DNA from: Halanaerobiales bacterium
GTDB lineage: Bacteria; Bacillota; Halanaerobiia; Halanaerobiales; M55B127
NCBI GenBank assembly: GCA_021736945.1
Contig: JAIPEX010000015.1
Span: 1-34,789, forward strand
DNA length: 34,789 bases
Reading direction: 5' to 3'
Positions 25,303-34,570 of this stretch are shown here, piece by piece. The translations under genes were made by a program, and so were the position numbers. Below the pieces are notes generated by a model. That model saw only the letters and a list, made by a program, of their open reading frames with translations. It searched no databases and had not been told where the DNA came from. Each line of letters starts with the position of its first letter. The stretch's first letter is position 1.

Positions 25303-26517
25303 TTAGAAATCACTACTTCTAGCCCATTTAAATAATTCTTTAAAACTAGCATTCTTACCATACATTAACATTCCAACCCTGAATATTTTAGCAGCTAATT
25401 TAATAAATAAATAATTTGCTACAATCAACAAAACCATGACACCAATAATTTCTAATAACGGAGGATTAGAAAAACCTAATCTAATCAACATTGTAGTGGC
25501 CGAAGTAAAAGGAATATATGTGAATATATAACTGAATAGCCCTTCGGGATTATTAACTATGAAACTTGAGAAATAAAGTGGAATCAGTGGTATCATAACC
25601 ATAAAACCTGTAGATTGGGAACCAGATTGAGCTTCTTTCATACCTGAACCTACAATTGCATTAATTGCAGAGATCAAAACAAAACCCAATACAAAAAAGA
25701 TAAACATATACATAATTTTTATGGTAAATAATGATGTTAATGAAAAATCAAAAACAAATTTTAATACTGTTAAAGCGGAAATGGACCATATGATAATCTG
25801 TATTAAACCAATAATTCCATAACCTAACACTTTTCCCATCATCAAATCCCAAGAATTAATAGATGATAAAATAATTTCAACTATTCTATTGCTTTTTTCC
25901 TTTATAATACTTTGCATTAAAGCTGAACCTGAAAAAATTGCTGCAAAAACCATTAGCATGGCAAAACCAAAAGGCAAAAGCATCTCCATGACATTATTAT
26001 TTGAAGACCCTTGAGAATTTAATGATTTAGATTTTATATTTATTTCTTGAACCAAATTATTAATTTCATTTACATTATAACCGGCCTGTTCTATTCTTAT
26101 TTCTGTAATCAGGGGATTTAAAATGTTTTTTATTCTTTCAGTTTCAACTCCCTGTAAGTCTTTGAAATAATTATCTACTGAATTGTTTTCTATAACCCCT
26201 TGTGGAATAAACAAAAAACTACTAAGGTTGTTTTCATCTATCGTTTTTGCAATTTCATCTTCATTAATATTTTCAAAAAATACAAAGTTTATTGTCTCGG
26301 TTTCTCGCGCTTTAATTTCTTCATTGGTAATAGCTTCTGATTGATTATAAATACCAACTACTAATTTTTCAGTCTCTCCACCACCTGCTGAAAAAAATCC
26401 TATAGCTCCTCCAATAATTAAAATCATGATTGGAACAAAGAATGTCATAATAATAAAGGTCTTATTTTTAATTATTGTTTTTATTTCCCATTTTGCAACT
26501 TTGAAACTATCTTTCAT
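25303..26517 (-). CDS. ABC-2 exporter permease, NatB-like
   Basis: A 404-residue permease with one N-terminal span (near 20-43), a large extracytoplasmic domain (about 45-175) and five or six further spans, the NatB layout. Motifs FSGSALMQSIIKEKSNRIVEIILSS near 193-217 and FMVMIPLIPLYFSS are typical of this ABC-2 group. NatAB exports Na+ in Bacillus, but related pairs export peptides or antibiotics, so the substrate here is open. The ATG shares one base with the ATPase stop (TAATG), and AAAGGAGG precedes it. Confidence 0.88.
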   Translation of the reverse strand: MKDSFKVAKWEIKTIIKNKTFIIMTFFVPIMILIIGGAIGFFSAGGGETEKLVVGIYNQSEAITNEEIKARETETINFVFFENINEDEIAKTIDENNLSSFLFIPQGVIENNSVDNYFKDLQGVETERIKNILNPLITEIRIEQAGYNVNEINNLVQEINIKSKSLNSQGSSNNNVMEMLLPFGFAMLMVFAAIFSGSALMQSIIKEKSNRIVEIILSSINSWDLMMGKVLGYGIIGLIQIIIWSISALTVLKFVFDFSLTSLFTIKIMYMFIFFVLGFVLISAINAIVGSGMKEAQSGSQSTGFMVMIPLIPLYFSSFIVNNPEGLFSYIFTYIPFTSATTMLIRLGFSNPPLLEIIGVMVLLIVANYLFIKLAAKIFRVGMLMYGKNASFKELFKWARSSDF

Positions 26518-27419
26518 TATTCTTTACCTCCTTTAGCTGTATGGACAAAAATTTCATGAAGAGGAGGTTTTACAACTGATATTTCATCAACCTCAATTTT
26601 ATCTGAAATAAACGATAAAAAATCTTTTATATTTACATTATTTTTAATATTAAAAGAAACTTCATTGTCTTCAATTTCAAGATCCGAAACATTGCTCAAA
26701 TTCTTGATAAAATTTAAATTACTTTTAGATTTTATAATGACTTTTTTTTCATTATAATCATCCTTAATATCTTCAATATTGCCATATAATACTTTTTGGC
26801 CGTTGTTTATCATAAAAATCCGACTGCAAATTTCTTCAACCAAATTCATTCTGTGAGAAGACAATAAGATAGTTGTCCCTTCTTTGGTTAAATCACGAAT
26901 AATTTTTTTAAATAATTCTTGGTTTACAGGATCCAACCCAGAAAAGACCTCATCCAAAATTAGTAATTTAGGCTTATGAATAACAGAAATAATAAACTGA
27001 ACTTTCTGCTGCATACCTCGCGAAAGATCTTCAATCTTATTATTTTCAAATTTTGCTAAATCAAATAATTCCAACCATCTATTAGCTTCTTTTTTTGCCT
27101 TCTCTTGCTCCATGTTTTTAAGATCTGCAAAGTATAAGATAGTATCTAATACTTTAGTTGTATCATAAATCCCTCTTTCTTCAGGTAAATAACCTATCTG
27201 TTTTTGATCCTTAATTACATTTTTATTTAAGACAATTTCTCCTTTATCAGGTTGAATAATATCCATAATCATTCTTATTGTAGTAGTCTTTCCGGCGCCA
27301 TTTGGACCTAACAGTCCTAAAACTTCTCCCACCTCAACTTTAAAAGAAATTCTATCAACTGCTTTTGTACTTTGAAATGTTTTCTCTATATTACGAACTT
27401 CCATTACTTGTTTAGTCAT
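26517..27419 (-). CDS. ABC exporter ATPase, NatA-like
   Basis: A 300-residue ATPase. Walker A is GPNGAGKTT near 40-48, the signature is LSRGMQQKVQF near 133-143, Walker B is LLILDEVFSGLDP near 152-164, and the H-loop is SSHRM. The C-terminal DUF4162-like segment (about 215-300) is typical of NatA-type subunits. ATG 27419 is chosen because GGAGG lies eight bases upstream; TTG 27434 lies before that spacing. It is first in a probable operon with the permease, the 46-residue protein, two small membrane proteins and the CPBP protease. Confidence 0.92.
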   Translation of the reverse strand: MTKQVMEVRNIEKTFQSTKAVDRISFKVEVGEVLGLLGPNGAGKTTTIRMIMDIIQPDKGEIVLNKNVIKDQKQIGYLPEERGIYDTTKVLDTILYFADLKNMEQEKAKKEANRWLELFDLAKFENNKIEDLSRGMQQKVQFIISVIHKPKLLILDEVFSGLDPVNQELFKKIIRDLTKEGTTILLSSHRMNLVEEICSRIFMINNGQKVLYGNIEDIKDDYNEKKVIIKSKSNLNFIKNLSNVSDLEIEDNEVSFNIKNNVNIKDFLSFISDKIEVDEISVVKPPLHEIFVHTAKGGKE

Positions 27420-27683
27420 TCTAAGTCCCTCCAACTTATTTCTCTCTCATATTGTTATTTTAATTAATTCAAACTAGTTTATCAAGCAATTTAATTGTTA
27501 TTAATAATTTATTAATATATTTAATAAAAAGATAATATTTTTAAATTGTAAAACATTTACTTTTTTGCAAAATACATATCATATATAATTCTAATTGCAT
27601 GAAGGATATTCACCCTTTTAATTGAATTATATAAAGTAGATAATAACATATAGAAACAACAAATATAAGGAGGTTATATATTA

Positions 27684-28040
27684 ATGTCTGATTATCATGA
27701 ACCCCAAGAAAATATGGATGAAAAGACTCTTGACACCGCACGTATATTAAATAGTTTAAAAGAAGAAATTGAGGCTGTCAATTGGTACAATCAGAGGGCT
27801 TCCGCAACTAATGATCCAGATGTACAAGCAATTTTAGAACACAATCGCGACGAAGAAATAGAACATGCTGCTATGGCATTAGAATGGTTAAGAAGAAATG
27901 TACCAGCCTGGAAAGAAGAATTAGAAACTTATCTTTTTACCAATCAACCAATAACAGAAATTGAAGAAGCTGAAGGTGAAGGAGAAGATGACGATAATGG
28001 TGATGAAAACAAAGGTTTAAATATTGGTAATATGAAATAA
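27684..28040 (+). CDS. Encapsulated ferritin-like protein (EncFtn)
   Basis: A 118-residue cargo protein that oxidises Fe(II) for mineral storage inside an encapsulin shell. The helix pair EEIEAVNWYNQRA and HNRDEEIEHAAMALEWLRR holds the expected ferroxidase residues Glu28, Tyr35, Glu58 and His61, matched by spacing to the Rhodospirillum rubrum EncFtn. The segment YLFTNQPI is also conserved. A Glu/Asp-rich linker (about 92-110) leads to GLNIGNMK, which resembles the C-terminal encapsulin-targeting peptide (LGIGSLK type). A strong AAGGAGG ribosome binding site precedes the ATG. The gene lies 19 bases upstream of the shell gene. Confidence 0.93.
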   Translation: MSDYHEPQENMDEKTLDTARILNSLKEEIEAVNWYNQRASATNDPDVQAILEHNRDEEIEHAAMALEWLRRNVPAWKEELETYLFTNQPITEIEEAEGEGEDDDNGDENKGLNIGNMK

Positions 28041-28059
28041 CATATAAGGAGGTATTAAT

Positions 28060-28851
28060 ATGGATTTATTAAAAAGAAATCAAGCTCCAATCACTCAAAA
28101 AGGATGGGAAGAAATAGATGAAAGAGCTGCTGAGGTTTTCAAAACTCAATTAACAGCACGTAAATCTGTTCACGTAAATGGACCACACGGAATAAACTTT
28201 AATTCAATTTCAGAAGGTAAACTTGGAATTATTAAGGGAAATGAAGATGAAGTAAGAAGTAGCAAATATAAAGTTACTCCACTTATTGAATCACGCTATA
28301 CTTTTGAACTAAATAGATGGGAAATGGATAATTTAGAAAGAGGAGCTAAAGATGTTGATTTAGGTCCTTTAGAAGAAGCAGTAGAAAAAATGGCTGAATT
28401 TGAAGATAATGCAATCTATAATGGCTTTAAAGAAGGAGACATTAAGGGATTAAATAAAGTAGCTAAAAAATCTCTTTCTTTTGGTAAAGAAGATTCTTCA
28501 ATAATGAATTCAGTAAGTGAAGGTATGATAATGTTACAAGATGTATATGCTGATAAACCATATAATTTAATTGTGGGTAAAGAAGCATATTCACGAATCC
28601 AAAAACAGATTAAAGGTTATCCTTTAAATAAAAGAATCGAAGAAACTATTGAGGGCGAGATAATTTTCAGTGAAGAAATTGAAGGAGCACTTTTAATCCC
28701 AAAAGATCATGAAGATTTAGAATTAACTATTGGTCAGGACTTCTCAATTGGATTTGAAGAACATGATGCAAAATCAGTTAAGTTATTTATAAGTGAATCA
28801 TTCATGTTCAGAGTTCTTGATCCTGAAATAATAGTAAAATATACAGTTTAA
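28060..28851 (+). CDS. Encapsulin shell protein (family 1, HK97 fold)
   Basis: A 263-residue protein that self-assembles into an icosahedral nanocompartment around EncFtn. The N-terminus (MDLLKRNQAPITQKGWEEI) and the segments GPLEEAVEKMAEFEDNAIYNG near 107-127 and PYNLIVGKEAYSRI near 167-180 are typical of family 1 shells. The C-terminus RVLDPEIIVKYTV is the conserved beta strand. Length is normal. No fused cargo domain is present. The operon consists of the cargo and shell genes and ends at the terminator at 28874-28902. Confidence 0.95.
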   Translation: MDLLKRNQAPITQKGWEEIDERAAEVFKTQLTARKSVHVNGPHGINFNSISEGKLGIIKGNEDEVRSSKYKVTPLIESRYTFELNRWEMDNLERGAKDVDLGPLEEAVEKMAEFEDNAIYNGFKEGDIKGLNKVAKKSLSFGKEDSSIMNSVSEGMIMLQDVYADKPYNLIVGKEAYSRIQKQIKGYPLNKRIEETIEGEIIFSEEIEGALLIPKDHEDLELTIGQDFSIGFEEHDAKSVKLFISESFMFRVLDPEIIVKYTV

Positions 28852-28873
28852 AATAAATAAAACTAGATTTAAT

Positions 28874-28902
28874 AAAGGGACAGCGATTAGCTGTCCCTTT
28901 TT
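28874..28902. terminator. Rho-independent terminator of the encapsulin operon
   Basis: AAAGGGACAGC (28874-28884) pairs perfectly with GCTGTCCCTTT (28890-28900) around GATTA, followed by more Ts. The mobA gene converges and stops five bases away, so it may also use this hairpin, with a weaker T-run on its strand. Confidence 0.9.
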
Positions 28903-28906
28903 GTAT

Positions 28907-29503
28907 TTATTTAGCTTTAAACTTTTTATATTTAACTAAATCCTCTTTTTTATTAATGTTAAAAAATATTCTTTCTGTATCAGCCACTTTTTTAATTTCT
29001 GATTCAGGAATCTTCTTCACATTAATTGCATTAAATAAATAATCAAAGTTAAGTTGACCTTTTTCGATTAAGTTAAATATTTTTCTTTTTATATTTTTAC
29101 TATAAATTCCCACAAAAGGTTCTAAATAACCGTCTTTTACAGGAATATATGCCTCATAACCACTGTTTTTACTTATATATTCTTTCATGAAATTTAAATA
29201 ATTCTCACAGATAAAAGGCATATCACAGGCCTGGAGGTAATTATATTTGCTATCAGACTTTGAGAGACCAGTATATAATCCTCCTAATGGTCCTTTGTCA
29301 GGAACTATATCTGTTAAATATTCAATTTGTTTTTTAGTTCCATTAAATTCGCGTTTTTTATTCCCTATAATATATATTTTATCAAAAAACATTTCCAGTT
29401 TTTCGACAATGTTTTCTAACATAGGTTTTTGTTCTAATTTATACATAGCTTTATCAGAACCAAATCTTGAACTTTTACCACCTGCTAATATAATAGCATT
29501 CAT
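28907..29503 (-). CDS. mobA: Molybdenum cofactor guanylyltransferase
   Basis: Attaches GMP to molybdopterin to give the MGD-type cofactor used by formate dehydrogenases. The 198-residue protein has the nucleotidyltransferase loop LAGGKSSRFGSDKA near 6-19, DIVPDKGPLGGLYTGL near 66-81 and the metal Asp in QACDMPF near 94-100. Length is normal for MobA. ATG 29503 is preferred over 29512 because GAGG directly abuts the latter. It lies 12 bases downstream of the formate dehydrogenase alpha gene, which needs its product, so the two are probably cotranscribed. Confidence 0.92.
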   Translation of the reverse strand: MNAIILAGGKSSRFGSDKAMYKLEQKPMLENIVEKLEMFFDKIYIIGNKKREFNGTKKQIEYLTDIVPDKGPLGGLYTGLSKSDSKYNYLQACDMPFICENYLNFMKEYISKNSGYEAYIPVKDGYLEPFVGIYSKNIKRKIFNLIEKGQLNFDYLFNAINVKKIPESEIKKVADTERIFFNINKKEDLVKYKKFKAK

Positions 29504-29515
29504 ATAAATCATCCT

Positions 29516-32209
29516 CTAATTTAGCTTTTCTAAACTTACTGCAGTAACTTTTAGTTCTGGTATTTTGGCATCCTCATCTAAAACAGGGTTAGTTAGCCGG
29601 TTAGCAGGGCTTTCCGCATAGTGGAAAGGCATAAAAATCTGTCCTTTACTAACTCTTTCTCCTACTTTTGCATAAGTTTCTACTTCCCCTCTTCTAGAAG
29701 TAACTTTTACTCTATCCTTATTTTCAATACCTAATTCTTCAGCATCTTTCTTATTGATTTCTACATAAGCATCTGGGGAATGATTATCAATTGATTTTGA
29801 ATTTCTTGTCATAGTTCCCGTATGGAAATGATAAAGCATTCTCCCAGTCATCATTATATAGGGATATTCTTCATCAGCTTCTTCAGCTGGAGGTATATAT
29901 GTTACAGAGTTAAATTTACCTTTTCCTCTTGAAAACTCTCCTTCATGTAAAAATTTAGTACCTGGATGATTTTCATCTAAACATGGCCATTGTAATCCCT
30001 GATCACCTAATCTATTTTCTCTTATTCCTCCATAAATTGGAGTTAAATCTGCAATCTCATCTAGTATTTCAGCAGGATTATTATATTCCATTTCATAACC
30101 CATACGATTAGCTATCTCCACTATAATCTCCCAATCAGGTTTTGCTACTCCAGGAGCAGGAACAGCCTTTTCAACTTTTTGAACTCTTCTTTCTGTGTTT
30201 GTAAACGTACCATTTTTTTCAGCAAAACTTGCTGCTGGTAAAACCACATCAGCATATTCAGCTGTATCACTAAGGAATATATCCTGGACAACTAAGAATT
30301 CAACATCTTCTAGAGCTTGCTGGATATGATTTTGATCTGGATCAGAAATCATTGGATTTTCGCCCATTATATATAATCCATGTAAATTACCTTTATTAAC
30401 TTCATTAAAGATCTCGACTACAGTTAATCCTACTTCTGATGATAAGTCATCAACTTCCCAATAGTCACTAAATTTTTCTCTAATTTCGGGGTCTTCGACT
30501 GATTGATAACCAGGGTAAACATTAGATAATGCCCCAAGGTCACAAGCTCCCTGAACATTATTTTGACCTCTTAAAGGATTCACTCCTGTACTTTCAAAAC
30601 CTACATTCCCAGTCAACATTGCAAGATTAGCAACAGATAGAACATTATCAGTACCTGTTCTATGTTGAGTTATCCCCATTGCGAAATATATTGCGGCTTT
30701 ATCAGCTTTTCCAAATATTTTGGCAGCTTTAATAATATCTTCTTTATCGATACCCGTTATTTCTTCTACCTTTTCTGGAGTATATTCTGCCACTACTTCT
30801 TTTACAATCTCAAAATTTTCTGTTCTATCTTTTATATATTTTTTATCATGTAAATCTTCTTTTATTATTACATGCATTAAACCATTTAATAATGCTACAT
30901 CAGTTCCAGGTTTCTGATTTAAAGAAACCGCAGCTAAAGGAGAAAATTCAATGTCTCTGGGATCAGCTACTATTATTTTTGTGCCATTTTTATATGCTTT
31001 TTTAATTTTACTACCTATAACAGGATGGTTTTCCGTAGGATTTGAGCCTGTTATAAATATTACATCTGCTCCCTCAATTTCACCGATAGAATTAGTCATT
31101 GCTCCAGAACCAAAAGCCTTTACTAAACCAGTTACGGTTGAAGCATGACAAAGTCTAGCACAATGATCAACAGAGTTAGTACCAATTACCGCTCTCATAA
31201 ACTTCTGCATTAAGTAATTTTCTTCATTTGTACACTTTGCCGAACTCAATCCGGCCATAGAATCAGGTCCATATTTGTCTTTGATTTCAGTAAATCTTTT
31301 TGCAACATAATCTAAGGCCTCATCCCACTTGCTTTCAACTAATTTACCATTTTTTCTAATTAGTGGTTTTCTTAAACGATCAGGATGACTAACAAATTGA
31401 AGTCCAAATCTACCTTTTACACAAGCTTCACCAGCAGGATTAGGTGTTCCCTCCCTATATACTGAACCAACTTCTATTATTTCATCATCTTTTATTCTTA
31501 ATTCCAACTGACATCCTACTCCACAGTATGGACAGGTTGTTACTACTGTTCTGAAATCTTTTTTCCTTCCTTGCTTTTTAGAAGGAATATAGGTTAAGGC
31601 ACCAGTTGGACACATTTCTACACATTGTCCACAGAAAACACATGTAGATTTTTCAGTATCAAAACCTTGATCCAAAGTAGTACCAACTTTTGTTTGAAAA
31701 CCTCTTTCTATAAAATCAATAGCATCTGAACACTGAACTTCTTTATCAACTCGAATACATTTTCCACACAATATACATTTATTAGGATCTAATTCAATAA
31801 ACTCATTATCTTTATAAAAATCAAAAACTCTATCATTTTCACTATCAAATGAAGATTCCTCTATATTATATTCATAGGCTAAATCCTGTAACTTACAATC
31901 ACCATCAGCTTCACAAGTCATACATTCAATATTATGGTCTGATAACAATAAATCAAGAATTTCCCTTCTTCTATTCCATACTTTTTCACTCTTTGTTTTT
32001 ATATTCATTCCTTCTGTTACAGGAGTTGAACAAGCAGTGGTTAAACTACCATTATCAGTTTCTACCATACACATTCTACAAGCACCTGTAATACTTAAAT
32101 GTGGATCATAACATAACGTGGGAATTTTTATATCATTTTCCTGAGCAATCTCTAAAATAGTCTGGCCAGCACGAGCTTCATATTCATTATTGTCAATAGT
32201 AATATTCAT
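29516..32209 (-). CDS. fdhA: NAD(P)-dependent formate dehydrogenase, alpha (NuoG-fused, molybdopterin) subunit
   Basis: An 897-residue cytoplasmic protein. Domain order: 2Fe-2S ferredoxin (CYDPHLSITGACRMC near 33-47, CST near 60), His-Cys 4Fe-4S site (HNIECMTCEADGDC), two 4Fe-4S sites (CILCGKC, CVFCGQCVEMCP), then the molybdopterin domain opening with CPYCGVGC and ACVKG, and the MopB C-terminal domain near 775-890. The residue at the Sec/Cys position of formate dehydrogenases is Cys in CARLCHASTVTGL, so this is the Cys form. The His after it and the downstream Arg segment are conserved. Start 32209 follows AAAGGAG; ATG 32230 overlaps the upstream stop and lacks a site. It probably works with the NuoF- and NuoE-like subunits. 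Confidence 0.9.
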   Translation of the reverse strand: MNITIDNNEYEARAGQTILEIAQENDIKIPTLCYDPHLSITGACRMCMVETDNGSLTTACSTPVTEGMNIKTKSEKVWNRRREILDLLLSDHNIECMTCEADGDCKLQDLAYEYNIEESSFDSENDRVFDFYKDNEFIELDPNKCILCGKCIRVDKEVQCSDAIDFIERGFQTKVGTTLDQGFDTEKSTCVFCGQCVEMCPTGALTYIPSKKQGRKKDFRTVVTTCPYCGVGCQLELRIKDDEIIEVGSVYREGTPNPAGEACVKGRFGLQFVSHPDRLRKPLIRKNGKLVESKWDEALDYVAKRFTEIKDKYGPDSMAGLSSAKCTNEENYLMQKFMRAVIGTNSVDHCARLCHASTVTGLVKAFGSGAMTNSIGEIEGADVIFITGSNPTENHPVIGSKIKKAYKNGTKIIVADPRDIEFSPLAAVSLNQKPGTDVALLNGLMHVIIKEDLHDKKYIKDRTENFEIVKEVVAEYTPEKVEEITGIDKEDIIKAAKIFGKADKAAIYFAMGITQHRTGTDNVLSVANLAMLTGNVGFESTGVNPLRGQNNVQGACDLGALSNVYPGYQSVEDPEIREKFSDYWEVDDLSSEVGLTVVEIFNEVNKGNLHGLYIMGENPMISDPDQNHIQQALEDVEFLVVQDIFLSDTAEYADVVLPAASFAEKNGTFTNTERRVQKVEKAVPAPGVAKPDWEIIVEIANRMGYEMEYNNPAEILDEIADLTPIYGGIRENRLGDQGLQWPCLDENHPGTKFLHEGEFSRGKGKFNSVTYIPPAEEADEEYPYIMMTGRMLYHFHTGTMTRNSKSIDNHSPDAYVEINKKDAEELGIENKDRVKVTSRRGEVETYAKVGERVSKGQIFMPFHYAESPANRLTNPVLDEDAKIPELKVTAVSLEKLN

Positions 32210-32229
32210 AAATTTATTTCTCCTTTCCA

Positions 32230-34104
32230 TTATGAAATAGCATCTACCGGACAGACGGGTTCACATGAACCACAGACTGTACATATTTCTGGATCTATTT
32301 TATGAGCTTCTTTTGGCTCACCAGATATAGCATCTACTGGACAGACACTAACACACTGAGTACAACCTATACATGCATCTTGATCTATTACATAGCTGTC
32401 TTTTAATTCTTTACACTGTCCAGCCGGACATCTATTTTCTTCTATATGTGCCTTATATTCATCTTTAAAATATCTAAGAGTCGTTAAAACAGGATTAGGG
32501 GCAGTCTTTCCTAAGCCACATAATGAAGTCTCTTTTATAGTATGGGCTAAATTATTCAATTTTTCTAAATCCTCAGATTTACCCTCACCTGCTACAATTC
32601 TTTCCAAAATATCGAGCATTCTTTTTGTACCAATTCTACATGGGGAACATTTCCCACAAGATTCTTTTTGGGTGAAACTTAAAAAGAATCTTGCTACTTC
32701 AACCATACATGTATCTTCATCCATTGCTACCATACCACCAGAACCTATCATGGCTCCTGCTTCCTGTAGTGAATCAAAATCTAAAGATAAATCAAAATGT
32801 TCTTTTGTAAGGCATCCTCCAGAAGGTCCTCCAATTTGAACTGCTTTAAATTTTTTACCTTCTCTAATTCCGCCTCCAATATCATTGATAATTTTTTGCA
32901 AAGTAATCCCCATCGGTACTTCAATCAAACCGGTATTTTGAACATCACCAGTTAAAGCAAATGTTTTTGTTCCAGTACTATTTTTCTGACCTATATTACT
33001 AAACCATTCTGCACCTTTAGAAATTATACTGGGAATATTTGCTATTGTTTCAACATTATTAATATTAGTTGGTTTGCCCCACAATCCGGAATTTGCAGGA
33101 TAAGGAGGTTTGGGTCTGGGCATACCTCTATCTCCTTCTATAGAAGCCATTAAAGCTGTCTCTTCGCCACATACAAATGCACCGGCTCCTTCAGTTATCT
33201 TTATTTCAAAATCAAACCCACTATCAAGTATATTTTTACCAATTAAACCTGCCTCTTTAGCATCTTTAATTGCCTTTCTCAATCTTTTTACAGCTAAGGG
33301 ATATTCTGCCCTTACATAAATATGTCCTTTTGTAGCTCCAATGGCATAACCTGTAATTAGTAATCCTTCTAATACACGGTGCGGATCCCCCTCCATAACA
33401 CTTCTATCCATAAATGCACCCGGGTCACCTTCATCACCATTTACTATAACATATTTCTGATCTGCTTTTGTTTGTCGAGTGAAATTCCACTTAGTGCCTG
33501 TAGGAAATCCTGCTCCACCTCGACCTCTCAATCCAGATTCACTAACAATCTCACAAACTTTTTCTGGTGATAGGTCAAATAAAACTTCACTTAAAGCTTG
33601 ATATCCATCTTCCGCCAGATAATCTTCTATACTTTCAGGATCTATATTTCCACAATTTTCTAATGTAACTCTATTTTGATTTATATAAAAAGGTATTTCA
33701 TTTTCTTTGGAATAATTTTTTCCATCTTGATCTTTGTATAATAAATCTTCAATTAAATTACCTTCTAATAAGGTTTCTTCTATTATATTATCTACATCTT
33801 TTTCTTCAACACCTTTATATAACAATCCAATTGGTTCAACTTTAACTAAAGGACCTTGTTCACAAAAACCGTGGCAACCACTCTTTTTTACTGTAACATT
33901 TTCTTTAGTATTTTCCTCCATTAAGTTAATACTTAAAGGAAGATCTAATTTGTCTATTTTCTTTTTGAGTTCTTCAAAAATTTCAATTGAACCATTAGCA
34001 ACACAACCTGTTCCAGCACAAACTAATACTTTTAAACCTTCCTCACTAATTTGATTCTTAGAAGTATGAATTGCATCATATAATTCTTTTCTTGTTTTAA
34101 ACAC
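32230..34104 (-). CDS. NuoF-like flavin/iron-sulfur subunit of the formate dehydrogenase
   Basis: About 624 residues with four parts. A thioredoxin-like 2Fe-2S domain comes first (VCAGTGCVANG near 27-37 and CHGFCEQGP near 75-83). The NuoF core (about 150-480) holds FMN and NAD(P)H through GRGGAGFPTGTKW, GDEGDPGAFMDRSVMEGDP and FVCGEETALMASIEG. A 4Fe-4S site follows (CGKCSPCRIGTKRML with SLCGLGKTAPNP). Two C-terminal 4Fe-4S sites end the protein (CIGCTQCVSVCP and CTVCGSCEPVCP). The layout matches diaphorase subunits of NAD-linked formate dehydrogenases and electron-bifurcating hydrogenases. The start is GTG 34104, with GGGGGAG eight bases upstream; GTG 34113 overlaps that site. It overlaps the NuoE-like gene's end. 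Confidence 0.88.
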   Translation of the reverse strand: MFKTRKELYDAIHTSKNQISEEGLKVLVCAGTGCVANGSIEIFEELKKKIDKLDLPLSINLMEENTKENVTVKKSGCHGFCEQGPLVKVEPIGLLYKGVEEKDVDNIIEETLLEGNLIEDLLYKDQDGKNYSKENEIPFYINQNRVTLENCGNIDPESIEDYLAEDGYQALSEVLFDLSPEKVCEIVSESGLRGRGGAGFPTGTKWNFTRQTKADQKYVIVNGDEGDPGAFMDRSVMEGDPHRVLEGLLITGYAIGATKGHIYVRAEYPLAVKRLRKAIKDAKEAGLIGKNILDSGFDFEIKITEGAGAFVCGEETALMASIEGDRGMPRPKPPYPANSGLWGKPTNINNVETIANIPSIISKGAEWFSNIGQKNSTGTKTFALTGDVQNTGLIEVPMGITLQKIINDIGGGIREGKKFKAVQIGGPSGGCLTKEHFDLSLDFDSLQEAGAMIGSGGMVAMDEDTCMVEVARFFLSFTQKESCGKCSPCRIGTKRMLDILERIVAGEGKSEDLEKLNNLAHTIKETSLCGLGKTAPNPVLTTLRYFKDEYKAHIEENRCPAGQCKELKDSYVIDQDACIGCTQCVSVCPVDAISGEPKEAHKIDPEICTVCGSCEPVCPVDAIS

Positions 34105-34570
34105 CCTTTTCACTCCCCCGGTATTCCTCTAATACATTTTTTATTTTATCAGGAGTCATTTTACCATATACTTTTTCATTAATGGTAACAACCGGTGCTA
34201 AACCACATGCACCAATACATGAAACTGTTTCCAAAGTAAATAATCCATCTTCAGTACTATTAGTACCTTCTTTAAAATTAAGTTGATCTTTAATTTTGTC
34301 TATTACATCTTGTGAGTCTCTAACATGACACGCAGTACCGTCACAAGCATGAATAACATATTTTCCTTTCGGAACCGTTGAAAATTGGGTATAAAAAGTT
34401 ACAACCCCATAAATTTTGCTTAAGGGTATATTTAGCTCCTTACTTATGTATTCTTGCGCCTCAACGGGTAAATATCCAATTTCCTTTTGTACTTCATTTA
34501 GGATTGGAATTAAACTTCCTTTTTCACCTCTATACTCATCTATTATACTTTTTAATTTATTAAGATTTTA
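34097..34570 (-). pseudogene. NuoE-like 2Fe-2S subunit, start lost to an IS insertion
   Basis: The frame from about 34570 to the stop at 34097 encodes about 155 residues of a complete-looking NuoE-type thioredoxin-fold domain. Visible landmarks are GSLIPILNEVQKEIGYLP, YGVVTFYTQFSTVPKGKY, the 2Fe-2S ligands in ACDGTACHVR and CIGACGLAPV, and a tail ending DKIKNVLEEYRG. No in-frame ATG, GTG or TTG precedes the domain; the first start-type codon is a TTG deep inside. An in-frame TAA (about 34571-34573) lies immediately upstream, at the junction with IS DNA. So the native start and first few residues have been replaced. It may be untranslated, or rarely started at a non-standard codon. Confidence 0.75.

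Noticed and set aside
27420-27683. Promoter or regulator box for the encapsulin operon
   Set aside because: TATAAT-like boxes are present (for example 27584-27589), but none has a good -35 at proper spacing, and no clear Fur or PerR palindrome is visible.
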